A stretch of 17,002 bases of DNA from UBA3103 sp002365855 (GCA_030627625.1 DAOURR010000051.1:1-17002); one strand, 5' to 3'. Positions 6,531 through 14,104 are shown, counted from the stretch's first letter. The notes: a model not told the origin generated them from the letters alone. Numbers and translations: made by a program.

Positions 6531-6725
6531 TTAAGAATTATTTATAATGTCTCTGAGGTTTACCGCGTCGAAATCATAGATATCACCACAGAAATGGCAT
6601 TTCACTTCTGCCCTGCCCTGCTCCTCAAGAATCTTTTCTATTTCTTTTTTGCCCAGCGCCGCCATTATATCTCCAATCCTCTCCAAGGAGCAGGCGCATT
6701 TAAAAATTAGCGGCGTCTTTTCCAA
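6531..6725 (-). pseudogene. hslO: C-terminal remnant of redox chaperone Hsp33
   Basis: The minus-strand frame encodes 64 residues that match only the C-terminal zinc domain of Hsp33. It has CAC (Cys10, Cys12) followed by SLERIG, LGKKEIEKILEEQGRAEVKC and HFC (Cys43, Cys46), the four-cysteine redox switch. The roughly 230-residue chaperone domain is missing. An in-frame TAG lies about 27 bases upstream of the first possible (TTG) codon, and further upstream is AT-rich promoter DNA. No frame there resembles the lost part, so the loss is a deletion rather than a frameshift. A free-standing zinc peptide is possible but less likely. Confidence 0.75.
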
Positions 6726-6798
6726 AAATGATAAGATACTGTTCTACCTATATGTAAATATCTTACCTTATTTTGAATTAAATTTTACCATGAATCCG

Positions 6799-6827
6799 TT
6801 GTCAAGATGACTAAAAAATGCTATTGT
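6799..6827 (+). promoter_or_regulatory. Sigma-A promoter of the efflux operon
   Basis: TTGTCA (6799-6804), a 17-base spacer and TATTGT (6822-6827) precede the HlyD gene. The start point would be near 6834, leaving a leader of about 67 bases. Confidence 0.65.
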
Positions 6828-6852
6828 AGAACATGGAAACTATTCAAGTAAC

Positions 6853-6879
6853 ATTAGTTTACTTTATTTTTTAACTAAT
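6853..6879. repeat. Inverted repeat in the efflux-operon leader, candidate TetR operator
   Basis: ATTAGTT (6853-6859) and AACTAAT (6873-6879) are perfect inverted arms separated by 13 bases, just downstream of the predicted start point and upstream of the ribosome-binding site. TetR-type repressors often bind such sites near +1. An AU-rich RNA hairpin or a chance match in AT-rich DNA is also possible. Confidence 0.35.
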
Positions 6880-6900
6880 TAACTGGAGTGGGGTGAGCAT

Positions 6901-7893
6901 GTGAAGAAAAGGGTTGCAGCCGTATTTCTCGTTGTAATAATTTGCGCCGTAGCGTATTGGGGATATGCAATTTATTTTAAACCAGACCCTCATACTGGAC
7001 TGGTTGCCACGGGGACCGTTGAGGCCACCCAGGTGGAATTGAGGGCAAAGCTTTCCGGCACCCTGCAGGATCTGAATATTGCCGCAGGTGACCAGGTGCA
7101 AAAAGGTCAGCTTATAGCTATCATCAGCCGCAATGACCTGGTAGCTCAAAGGGAGAGAGACAGCCTTTCCGTACAAAAGGCCAGGGCGCTGCTGGCTGAT
7201 CTTACTTCTGGAGCCAGGGAACAGGAGATCAGGGATGCAGAAATCGGTGTCAGCACTGCTCAGATCAATTACGATAAGGCATTAAAGGATTACGACCGGG
7301 GCGCCGCTCTGTTCGAGGAGAATGTTATCTCAGAATCAGAGATAGAGGGACTGGAATACAAATTAAACTTAAATAAGAATCTTCTTGACTCGGCCCAATC
7401 ACGCCTAAGCCTCCTGTTATCCGGCAGCAGACCCGAACAGATTGAGGCGGCCAAAGTAGAGCTTGAAAGGAACATTGCCGTACTGAAAGCATCGGAATCG
7501 TTGCTGGAGGACGCCAAGATAACATGCCCCATTGAGGGAACTGTGCTTACAAAAAACATTGAAGATGGCGAGGTTATTCAAACAGGGGCTTCGGTGGCAA
7601 CCATCGCCGACCTCAGCAATATGTGGATCAAAGTGTACATCCCCACCGACGACCTCCCCCTGGTCAGACTTGGACAGGCCGTTACATTTACTGTAAGTGG
7701 GTTCAGCGCTGAATTCCAGGGTACTGTTGAGGAAATTGCTAAAAAAGGCGAATTTACCCCTAAAACCATCCAAACTAAAAAAGAGCGGACAAATGTTGTT
7801 TACCCCGTCAAAATAAAGGTAAACGACAGCGATGGCTTGCTAAAGCCTGGTATGCCGGCGGATGTTGTCATTCGTTATGAGGCTGCCCAATGA
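6901..7893 (+). CDS. HlyD-family membrane fusion protein (YbhG-like periplasmic-adaptor type)
   Basis: The 330-residue adaptor has one N-terminal membrane helix (about residues 5-26) and an exported body. The two halves of a biotinyl-lipoyl domain lie at about 42-76 and 205-237 (ITCPIEGTVLTKNIEDGEVI). Between them is a coiled-coil hairpin (about 85-200), and a beta-barrel follows (240-325). The arrangement matches YbhG/YhiI-type adaptors of ABC exporters. It starts at GTG 6901; the ATG two bases earlier is followed at once by a stop, and GGAG/GGGTGAG lie upstream. Its stop overlaps the ATG of the first ATPase gene by 4 bases (ATGA), so the two are translationally coupled. The substrate is unknown; drug or solvent export is the usual role. 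Confidence 0.9.
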   Translation: MKKRVAAVFLVVIICAVAYWGYAIYFKPDPHTGLVATGTVEATQVELRAKLSGTLQDLNIAAGDQVQKGQLIAIISRNDLVAQRERDSLSVQKARALLADLTSGAREQEIRDAEIGVSTAQINYDKALKDYDRGAALFEENVISESEIEGLEYKLNLNKNLLDSAQSRLSLLLSGSRPEQIEAAKVELERNIAVLKASESLLEDAKITCPIEGTVLTKNIEDGEVIQTGASVATIADLSNMWIKVYIPTDDLPLVRLGQAVTFTVSGFSAEFQGTVEEIAKKGEFTPKTIQTKKERTNVVYPVKIKVNDSDGLLKPGMPADVVIRYEAAQ

Positions 7894-8795
7894 TTGAAAC
7901 TCAAGCTTTGACCAAGGCATTCGGCAGTCTGACTGCAGTAAATGAGGTCACAATCAAAATTGACCGGGGCGATATTTTTGGCCTGGTCGGCCCTGACGGA
8001 GCCGGCAAGACAACTCTTATGAGAATGCTCTGTGCTCTGATTACACCAACCAGCGGCGACATTAAGCTATTGGACCAGGATATAAAGGACGCTAAAAAAT
8101 CGGTGGAATCATATGGCTACATGCCCCAGAGATTCAGCCTTTACGGAGACCTTACGGTCATGGAAAATATCAATTTTTTCGGCGCCATGTACAAGCTGGA
8201 TCGCAGGACAATCCTGCTGCGGGCTGATGAAATCCTGGACATGACGGGGCTGATTAAATTCAAATCCCGGCTTGCTGACAACCTGTCCGGCGGAATGAAG
8301 CAGAAGTTAGCCCTGACCTGCTCACTTGTGGCCAGGCCGAACATGCTGATCCTAGATGAACCTACCTACGGTGTCGATCCTGAGTCACGCAAGGATTTTT
8401 GGAGAATTCTGTACGACTTAAACAAAAATGGCATGACCATTCTGGTGTCAACTTCTTATATGGATGAAGCGGAACTCTGCAAAAAGATTGCCTTCATGGA
8501 CAAGGGAAAGATTGTTATAGTTGGTTCTCCCGGCAGCATCAGGCGGCAATTTCCGTATAAGATACTGGAAATTAAAGCTGGCAGGCAGGACCTGGCGTTC
8601 CTTAACGAGCTTGAGGTGGTTAAAGACACATATTTCTACGGTGATAAATCCCATGTACTGGTTAAGCAAGCTGAGGCAAGTGATATAATAGCTGAAAACC
8701 TGGCTGACAGGAAAATAAAAAATTTTCAAATCAGGGAAGTGCCTCCTTCCATTGAGGATGTGTTTGTCATGCTAACGGGAAAAGAGGCGGTTTAA
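7890..8795 (+). CDS. ABC transporter ATP-binding protein equivalent to the N-terminal half of YbhF
   Basis: The 301-residue ATPase has Walker A GPDGAGKTT (34-42), Q-loop Gln80, signature LSGGMKQ (132-138), Walker B LILDE (153-157) and D-loop GVDP (161-164). The H-loop is unusual: the normal histidine is replaced by Ser189 in VSTSYMDEAE. The GPDGAGKTT Walker A and the STSY H-loop are, as I recall, both typical of the N-terminal half of the double ATPase YbhF. Without the histidine this subunit's own Walker site is probably weak, so hydrolysis may rely on the partner. It overlaps the HlyD gene by 4 bases and is followed one base later by the second ATPase gene, with which it most likely forms a heterodimer on the membrane. 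Confidence 0.92.
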   Translation: MIETQALTKAFGSLTAVNEVTIKIDRGDIFGLVGPDGAGKTTLMRMLCALITPTSGDIKLLDQDIKDAKKSVESYGYMPQRFSLYGDLTVMENINFFGAMYKLDRRTILLRADEILDMTGLIKFKSRLADNLSGGMKQKLALTCSLVARPNMLILDEPTYGVDPESRKDFWRILYDLNKNGMTILVSTSYMDEAELCKKIAFMDKGKIVIVGSPGSIRRQFPYKILEIKAGRQDLAFLNELEVVKDTYFYGDKSHVLVKQAEASDIIAENLADRKIKNFQIREVPPSIEDVFVMLTGKEAV

Positions 8796-8796
8796 T

Positions 8797-9714
8797 ATGG
8801 AGTACGTGGTATCGACCAACGGACTGACTAAAATTTTTGGCAATTTTACTGCTGTTGACAATCTGACCATAAACATAAGGCCCGGTGAAATATACGGATT
8901 CCTGGGTCCCAACGGCTCAGGCAAAACCACTACTATCCGGATGCTCTGCGGCCTTCTGGAGCCCACCTCGGGATCCGGTACTGTATTAGGGTACGACCTG
9001 GTCAGGGAATCTGAAAAAATCAAGAGTAAAATCGGTTATATGTCTCAGAAATTCAGCCTTTATGAAGACCTGACAGTTTACGAAAACCTGGATTTTTATG
9101 CCGGCATGTATAGTATCCCCTACCAGGAGCGGAAAAAAAGGATCGGTGAAATGCTGGAAATGTCCCTCCTTGCAGGACGGGAGGATGAACTGGTATCAAA
9201 CCTGAGCGGTGGATTTAAGCAGCGCCTGGCAATGGGGTGCTCGATTATTTCCCGGCCGTCCTTACTGTTTCTGGACGAACCTACCAGTGGAATCAGTCCC
9301 ACGAGCAGGCGCATGTTCTTTCAAATCATCCAGAGAATGGCCAACGAGGGTGTAACAGTAATGGTCACCACTCACTTTATGGATGAGGCTGAGCGATGCT
9401 ATCAGATCGCCTTCATTTCAGAGGGAATGCTGATTGCTAACGATACACCTGACAACCTGAAGCAAAAGGTTATTACAGGCTGCATGCTGGAGGCGGACCT
9501 GCCGGACGCACTGAGAAGGATAGACTCCATAGAAAAACTGCCCTACGTAAAGGACTGCACTATTCACGGGCAGATGCTGCACGTATTGCTCGAGTCTGAA
9601 AGTCACCTGGAAGCCTTTAATCAATTCACCGGAGCAAATTCAACAATCATTGAACCTTCCCTTGAGGATGTCTTTATATCTCTCGCCAGAAAGAAGAGAA
9701 AGCAGGTGTCCTAG
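8797..9714 (+). CDS. ABC transporter ATP-binding protein equivalent to the C-terminal half of YbhF
   Basis: The 305-residue ATPase has Walker A GPNGSGKTT (37-45), Q-loop Gln84, signature LSGGFKQ (136-142), Walker B LLFLDE (156-161) and a normal H-loop His193 in TTHFMDEAE. Its D-loop reads SGISP where family members usually have SGVDP, so the conserved aspartate is Ser167. It is related to, but clearly different from, the preceding ATPase and matches the catalytically complete half of YbhF-type double ATPases. The ATG lies one base after the previous stop, and the next gene follows with no gap. It most likely energises the exporter together with the first ATPase. Confidence 0.92.
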   Translation: MEYVVSTNGLTKIFGNFTAVDNLTINIRPGEIYGFLGPNGSGKTTTIRMLCGLLEPTSGSGTVLGYDLVRESEKIKSKIGYMSQKFSLYEDLTVYENLDFYAGMYSIPYQERKKRIGEMLEMSLLAGREDELVSNLSGGFKQRLAMGCSIISRPSLLFLDEPTSGISPTSRRMFFQIIQRMANEGVTVMVTTHFMDEAERCYQIAFISEGMLIANDTPDNLKQKVITGCMLEADLPDALRRIDSIEKLPYVKDCTIHGQMLHVLLESESHLEAFNQFTGANSTIIEPSLEDVFISLARKKRKQVS

Positions 9715-10824
9715 GTGAGCAGAATCATGGCGATCATGAAAAAAGAGGTCCTGCAGCTGTTACGGGACCGCCTGACACTGGGCATTGTTTTTATTATCCC
9801 GCTGATCCAACTGGTCCTGTTTGGCTATGCCATCCAAACCGATGTCAAGCATATCCCGACTGCCGTGTTCGACCAGTCTATATCGGAGGAAAGCAGGGAC
9901 CTTTTGGACGCGTTCAGTGCTTCCGGCTATTTCGACATACATTATAACGCTACAGGATACAGTGATATTACCTATTTGATAGACAGCGGCAAGGCCAAGG
10001 CGGGGATAATTTTTTCGCCGGATTTTGCCCAAAACTTGAGAAGCGGCAAGCCTGCACAGGTCCAGGTCATCGTCGACGCCTCGGACAACATGGTAGCCAA
10101 TTCCGCCTTGGCCATCGCCAATTCAATTGGACTCCTTAAATCCCAAAACATCTTAATACAAAAGACGCAAATCCAAAGCTTGCCCTATGACGTCAGGGTC
10201 CGTCCCTGGTACAACCCGGATGGCATTACAGCCTTTTACATGGTCCCGGCAATCCTGGGGATTATTGTTACCATGACCATGGTGATGATGACATCGATGG
10301 GGATTGTCAGGGAGCGTGAGCGTGGAACCCTGGAGCAGTTAATGGTTACCCCTATGCGCCCATACGAGCTGATGATAGGTAAAATTGTTCCATACATCGC
10401 CCTGGGCTATGTCCAGATTACGTTTGCCCTGCTGGTAGGAGTGCTTTTGTTCAGGGTGCCTATCAATGGCAGCATCCTTGAACTTTACCTGTTAACCTTG
10501 TTTTTCATAACCGCTTCCCTGGGCATGGGTATCTTTATCTCAAATATTGCCAAGACCCAAATGCAGGCATCCCAAATGTCCTTCATGGTTATGCTTCCCA
10601 GCATCATGCTTTCAGGCTATATGTTTCCCAGGGAGGCTATGCCGCAGTTAATTCAGTATATCAGCAACTTGATTCCTCTTACGTTCTACCTGACGATCAT
10701 CAGAGGTATTGTATTGAAAGGGATCGGTTTTCAGTACCTGATACCTCAGGTTATGGCGCTGATAGTTTTTTCTGTTGTCATGATGACCCTGGCCATCCTG
10801 AAGTTTAAGAAGAAAATCGCATAG
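9715..10824 (+). CDS. ABC-2 type transporter permease (YbhS/YbhR-like)
   Basis: The 369-residue membrane protein has one helix near the N-terminus (about 21-40), then a large external domain (about 41-170). A C-terminal bundle of five helices begins around the AFYMVPAILGIIV segment. The cytoplasmic RERERGTLEQLMVTP motif is characteristic of ABC-2 permeases of the YhhJ/YbhS/YbhR group. It starts at GTG 9715, directly after the TAG of the second ATPase, with an AGCAGGTG site inside that gene. Only one permease gene is present, whereas E. coli ybhGFSR has two, so a permease homodimer on an ATPase heterodimer is inferred. Confidence 0.9.
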   Translation: MSRIMAIMKKEVLQLLRDRLTLGIVFIIPLIQLVLFGYAIQTDVKHIPTAVFDQSISEESRDLLDAFSASGYFDIHYNATGYSDITYLIDSGKAKAGIIFSPDFAQNLRSGKPAQVQVIVDASDNMVANSALAIANSIGLLKSQNILIQKTQIQSLPYDVRVRPWYNPDGITAFYMVPAILGIIVTMTMVMMTSMGIVRERERGTLEQLMVTPMRPYELMIGKIVPYIALGYVQITFALLVGVLLFRVPINGSILELYLLTLFFITASLGMGIFISNIAKTQMQASQMSFMVMLPSIMLSGYMFPREAMPQLIQYISNLIPLTFYLTIIRGIVLKGIGFQYLIPQVMALIVFSVVMMTLAILKFKKKIA

Positions 10825-10853
10825 TGTCACTATTTAAAGTATCACTATTTAAA
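10824..10853. repeat. 15-bp tandem duplication between permease and tetR
   Basis: GTGTCACTATTTAAA (10824-10838) is followed directly by GTATCACTATTTAAA (10839-10853), differing at one base. The repeat fills the short gap after the permease stop and touches a spurious upstream ATG of tetR. It may be slippage or a repeated binding site. Confidence 0.7.
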
Positions 10854-10867
10854 TGGAAGGTGCATTG

Positions 10868-11455
10868 ATGAAGCAGAGAATAATTAGGTCTTTCACAGAA
10901 CTGGCCTCAGAGCGCGGATTTTCCAGGGTCACCATGGACGAGCTGGCAGTGCGCGCATCCATGAGCAAAAGGACCATTTACCGCTATTTCAGCAGCAAAG
11001 AAGAGATTGTAGATTTCATCCTGACCAGGTACATTGCTTCCGTCGAAGATCAAGTGCAACAAGCCTGGTCATCTTCTAAAGAACCGGCAGGCAAAGTTAG
11101 GAACTTAGTTGAAGTGATATCTGAAAATCTAAAAACAATTCAACCCCTGGTATTGTATGATTTGCAAAAATATTATCCCCGCCTTTGGGACAAGCTTGAA
11201 CAATTTCGAGCTGAAAAAATTCAGAAATTGTTTGAAGATATTCTTGTCAGCAACGAGAGGGGTTATTTCAGACCGGTAAACCCTAAAATATTCATATCGA
11301 TGCTTATGGCAAGCGTAAAGGAAATTGTTAACCCCGTTTTTATTATGGAAAACAATATCACTCTTGAGGAAGCTATCAAGTCATTATTTGAGATACTTCT
11401 TTACGGTGTGGTGCGGCAGGAAGGCAGTTCCGGTGACTTGACAATTAAGCGTTAA
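10868..11455 (+). CDS. TetR/AcrR-family transcriptional regulator of the efflux operon
   Basis: The 195-residue protein has the TetR N-terminal helix-turn-helix: FTELASERGFSRVTMDELA, then ASMSKRTIYRYFSSKEEI (about residues 9-49). A variable helical ligand-binding domain follows. I place the start at ATG 10868, five residues inside the longest frame, because GGAAGGTG lies just before it while the ATG at 10853 has no ribosome-binding site and lies in the tandem repeat. It is the last gene of the exporter operon, 43 bases after the permease. By analogy with TetR-controlled exporters it probably represses the operon until a substrate binds; the inverted repeat at 6853-6879 is a candidate operator. 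Its stop overlaps the end of a convergent broken gene by 3-4 bases. Confidence 0.9.
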   Translation: MKQRIIRSFTELASERGFSRVTMDELAVRASMSKRTIYRYFSSKEEIVDFILTRYIASVEDQVQQAWSSSKEPAGKVRNLVEVISENLKTIQPLVLYDLQKYYPRLWDKLEQFRAEKIQKLFEDILVSNERGYFRPVNPKIFISMLMASVKEIVNPVFIMENNITLEEAIKSLFEILLYGVVRQEGSSGDLTIKR

Positions 11456-11814
11456 TTATAGCCAAAATTGCGGCCATAAAAGAATAAAGCAATATTCACG
11501 GCTACCAGGACAATAAACCCGGCCAGTCCGGTCACCCCCACAGTCAGGTCGCTGCCTCCCTTAACCATCATCACTGCCAACCCGACCGTACCATTTATCG
11601 AGCCATGCGCTATAGCAGCTGCGATTACTGACCTGGACTTCAACCTTACGAAACTAAAAATTGGTGATAGCAACAGGGTGAAAACAATCATCATCAGTAC
11701 ACCTGCCGTAGGGTGCTGGGGATAATTGTGGCCCTGGAGTATAATCGGGGCGTGCCAGACACCCCAGACCAGGCCTATGATAGCGGATGATTTCCAAAAC
11801 TTATTATAACTCCC
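11452..11814 (-). pseudogene. 3' remnant of a CPBP-family (Abi) intramembrane protease
   Basis: The minus-strand frame is open for 120 residues from just after a TGA at 11817-11815 to a TAA at 11454-11452. It reads FWKSSAIIGLVWGVWHAP, then LQGHNYP and later SVIAAAIAHGSING, two of the conserved histidine motifs of CPBP intramembrane metalloproteases. The first catalytic motif EExxxR, which should lie just upstream of FWKSS, is absent, and no start codon with a ribosome-binding site fits before Met at 11694. A protein starting there would lack the first two motifs, so this is a non-functional fragment. It overlaps the end of tetR by 4 bases, tail to tail. Confidence 0.75.
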
Positions 11815-11833
11815 TCACTTTTCAATCTTATCC

Positions 11834-11862
11834 TTGACATATCTGGAACGCCGGTCTACCAT
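11834..11862 (+). promoter_or_regulatory. Sigma-A promoter of lepB
   Basis: A perfect TTGACA (11834-11839), a 17-base spacer and TACCAT (11857-11862) lie about 30 bases before the lepB start. Transcription would begin near 11869. Confidence 0.75.
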
Positions 11863-11891
11863 TAATAAAAAAAAGCATGGGGAGGAAAATC

Positions 11892-12440
11892 ATGCGGGGT
11901 TTAGTAAGGAATATACTTGATTGGACTCTAACCCTGGCCTTGGCGGTAATCATTTCTCTTTCAATCCGCACATACGTGGCCGAGTCCAGGTGGATCCCAA
12001 GTGAATCAATGCTTCCCACGCTTAAAGTCGGTGATTACCTCTTGATTGACAAAGTTACATTTAAAATCAACGGTATCAGCAGGGGTGATATTGTTGTGTT
12101 TGACCCCCCTCCCGCGAGCAGTTTGGACAAAGTGTTGATTAAGAGGGTTATAGGACTGCCAGGTGACACCGTCTCGATCTCCAAAGGTTTGGTTTATATT
12201 AATGGAACGGCCATTGATGAACCGTACGAGCTTGAAAAGCCCATTAATGATTTTAGAGCTTTTGCTGTTCCGGAAAACAGCCTCTTCGTCATGGGCGACA
12301 ACCGTAATAACAGTTTTGACAGCAGGTACTGGGGGGTGGTGCCGATGGATCTGGTGATAGGCAAAGCTCTACTGTGTTTTTACCCGGTTGGCAGCATGAC
12401 CTATTTTTACAAACAAAATAAAATAGCCGGCCCCTTATAG
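11892..12440 (+). CDS. lepB: Signal peptidase I (type I leader peptidase)
   Basis: The 182-residue enzyme removes signal peptides from exported proteins at the outer face of the membrane. It has one N-terminal membrane anchor (about 8-25). The catalytic Ser39 is in PSESMLPTL and the catalytic Lys84 in LIKRVIGLPGD. The family box GDNRNNSFDSRYWG lies near the C-terminus. The length is typical for single-anchor Gram-positive enzymes. GGAGG seven bases before ATG 11892 favours this start over the ATG at 11877, which has no ribosome-binding site. It is a single-gene unit with its own consensus promoter and a terminator that overlaps its stop codon. Confidence 0.94.
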   Translation: MRGLVRNILDWTLTLALAVIISLSIRTYVAESRWIPSESMLPTLKVGDYLLIDKVTFKINGISRGDIVVFDPPPASSLDKVLIKRVIGLPGDTVSISKGLVYINGTAIDEPYELEKPINDFRAFAVPENSLFVMGDNRNNSFDSRYWGVVPMDLVIGKALLCFYPVGSMTYFYKQNKIAGPL

Positions 12441-12464
12441 AAAAAAGCGCCGGCTATATCTTTT
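12423..12464. terminator. Shared bidirectional terminator between lepB and the nitroreductase gene
   Basis: ATAGCCGG (12423-12430) pairs with CCGGCTAT (12450-12457) around a 19-base loop that contains the lepB stop codon. On the plus strand ATCTTTTA follows; on the minus strand the stem is followed by a TTTATTTTG tract. It can therefore serve both converging genes. Confidence 0.65.
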
Positions 12465-13083
12465 ACTCAAAACCTATCCAGTGAATTTTTTCTCCTTTTC
12501 TGGGTGGAGCAGGAGGATTTTGGTCAGGATAACCTATGGGTATAATTGAGACCAGTTCCTGGTCTTTTATTCCGATGATCTTATTGATGTCGTCCTCCAT
12601 GCTTCTAGGCGCTGTCATCCAGCAGGTGCCCAGTCCTTTTGCCTTCGCCAACAAAAGTATGTTTTGGATCAGTGCCGCTGCACTTAAATAGTTGGTTATT
12701 CTTTCATGCTCATTGTTATACCTTTCAAGACTGCTCATATCCGGGCGGATTTCTACTGCTGATTTCTTTGTGTAAACAAGTAAAAGCACCGGCGCTCCGC
12801 CAAGAGTCCTGAAAAAATTCAACGTAATGTTTACCATTTTTTCAGGGAATGTTTTCTCGAGACGGGATTTAAAAAGTTCACCGGAGGCGGCAACGGCTGT
12901 AACGAGTTTATCCTTTTTTTCACCGTGCACAACATAAATGTCCCAGTTTTGCCTGTTTGTACCGGATGGGGCCCACATGGCGTCTTCCAGCACCTCTTTT
13001 AGTATCTCTTGAGGAACCTCCCTGTTCTCAAATTTACGAATACTGCGCCTATTCTTAATAGCTTCGACAAGATTCATCATCAT
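12463..13083 (-). CDS. Nitroreductase-family FMN-dependent oxidoreductase
   Basis: The 206-residue protein has the nitroreductase fold signatures: an N-terminal NRRSIRKFENREVP (about 11-24) that contacts FMN phosphate, WAPSGTNRQNW (37-47), and the GLGTCWM segment near residue 150. A proline-rich tail, NPPAPPRKG, precedes the C-terminal end. Such enzymes use NAD(P)H to reduce nitroaromatics, quinones or flavins; the natural substrate cannot be told from sequence. It is cytoplasmic. The first of three consecutive methionine codons (13083) has GAGAGGGG upstream at acceptable spacing. It has its own promoter about 100 bases upstream and converges on lepB. Confidence 0.88.
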   Translation of the reverse strand: MMMNLVEAIKNRRSIRKFENREVPQEILKEVLEDAMWAPSGTNRQNWDIYVVHGEKKDKLVTAVAASGELFKSRLEKTFPEKMVNITLNFFRTLGGAPVLLLVYTKKSAVEIRPDMSSLERYNNEHERITNYLSAAALIQNILLLAKAKGLGTCWMTAPRSMEDDINKIIGIKDQELVSIIPIGYPDQNPPAPPRKGEKIHWIGFE

Positions 13084-13189
13084 ATACTACCCCTCTCTTG
13101 ACACTCTGGTCTGGCAGCCAGCTCCTTTTACCAGATTTAGCTTTGTGCTTTCTAAGATTCTAAGATTGTTTACTTGTTAAATTATTATC

Positions 13190-13219
13190 ATTTTAGCTTT
13201 CATTATTTATAAAAGTCAA
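13190..13219 (-). promoter_or_regulatory. Sigma-A promoter of the nitroreductase gene
   Basis: On the minus strand TTGACT (13219-13214) is followed by an 18-base spacer and TAAAAT (13195-13190). The leader of about 100 bases holds an 11-base palindrome (13111-13121) and an 8-bp tandem repeat TCTAAGAT (13151-13166). Confidence 0.55.
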
Positions 13220-13309
13220 CCAAAGTATTCAGGCGCCAAAAACTTTTTATTATGGAATGTGGTTTAAAAATGTTATTTTTTCATAATAATTTTAGAAAGG
13301 TGGGTTTTT

Positions 13310-14080
13310 TTGACAACTAACTCCCGCTGGAAAGAAGTAAAATATCCCAACCGTCACGGCCTGTTGCTTGCAGGCCTTCTCTTAACGAAACCATCAGCAG
13401 AGACAGCTGTTGTGGTATGTCATGGGTTTACAGGCAGTAAAGAGGGCGGCGGAAAAGCAGTTGAAATGGCGGAACAACTTGAGCTGCTCGGCTACGCAAC
13501 CCTCCTTTTTGACTTCAGCGGCTGTGGCGACAGTGAGGGCGATTTCGCCGACATCAGCCTTACCAGGCATATAGCTGATATCTCCAGCTCTGTGGACTTC
13601 TGTCTGCGGCTGGGTTTTTATAGAATAGTTACGGTCGGCAGGAGCTTTGGGGGTACCGCTGCCCTGTGTCACGCTGCTTCCGACCCGAGAGTGTCGGGTA
13701 TTAGCTGCTGGGCTGCGCCGTCAGACCCTGCCGGTCTGTTTTCTGGTTTTCTAAACGGCCGGCAGGGGACTGTAGACAACCTTGTCCCGCTTTCCGGAGA
13801 AAGAGGAACAGTTTATGTAAAAAATGATTTTTTTACGGACCTTAAACAGTATGACGTCACAAAAAGCGCTTCGAGTATATCGCCCAGGCCGCTGCTGGTC
13901 CTGCACGGAAGCAATGATTCCGTGGTCCAGCCGGAAAACGCCCGGGCTATTTATAAAGAAGCTGGAGTCCCAAAAGAACTGTGTATTATTAACGGCTCCG
14001 ACCACCAATTCAGCGGGCATTATCAACTGGCCTGGGAAGCAGTTTTTAAATGGCTGGCAGAACATTTTCCAAATCATTAG
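13310..14080 (+). CDS. Alpha/beta hydrolase (serine esterase/dienelactone-hydrolase-like)
   Basis: The 256-residue protein has a complete alpha/beta-hydrolase triad. The nucleophile is Ser112 in the elbow GRSFGG, the acid is Asp203 in GSNDSVV and the base is His232 in GSDHQF. The oxyanion region is CHGFTGSKEGGG (37-48), and DFSGCGDSEG (68-77) is typical of COG1073-type esterases. There is no signal peptide, so it acts on intracellular esters or related substrates; specificity is unknown. The start is TTG 13310 with AAAGGTGGG upstream; no ATG fits the N-terminal fold. It is divergent from the nitroreductase gene, and a strong terminator follows. Confidence 0.88.
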   Translation: MTTNSRWKEVKYPNRHGLLLAGLLLTKPSAETAVVVCHGFTGSKEGGGKAVEMAEQLELLGYATLLFDFSGCGDSEGDFADISLTRHIADISSSVDFCLRLGFYRIVTVGRSFGGTAALCHAASDPRVSGISCWAAPSDPAGLFSGFLNGRQGTVDNLVPLSGERGTVYVKNDFFTDLKQYDVTKSASSISPRPLLVLHGSNDSVVQPENARAIYKEAGVPKELCIINGSDHQFSGHYQLAWEAVFKWLAEHFPNH

Positions 14081-14104
14081 CATTTGCGTAAATATATTTC
14101 TTTG

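Noticed and set aside
6732..6765. TAAGATA/TATCTTA inverted repeat with a 20-base gap upstream of the efflux promoter
   Set aside because: Seven-base arms in AT-rich DNA upstream of the promoter; no T tract or coding context supports a terminator or operator.
9254..9270. 14-base identity with the left end of the window (CCGTCCTTACTG core)
   Set aside because: A match of this length is expected by chance in 17 kb, and no flanking similarity exists.
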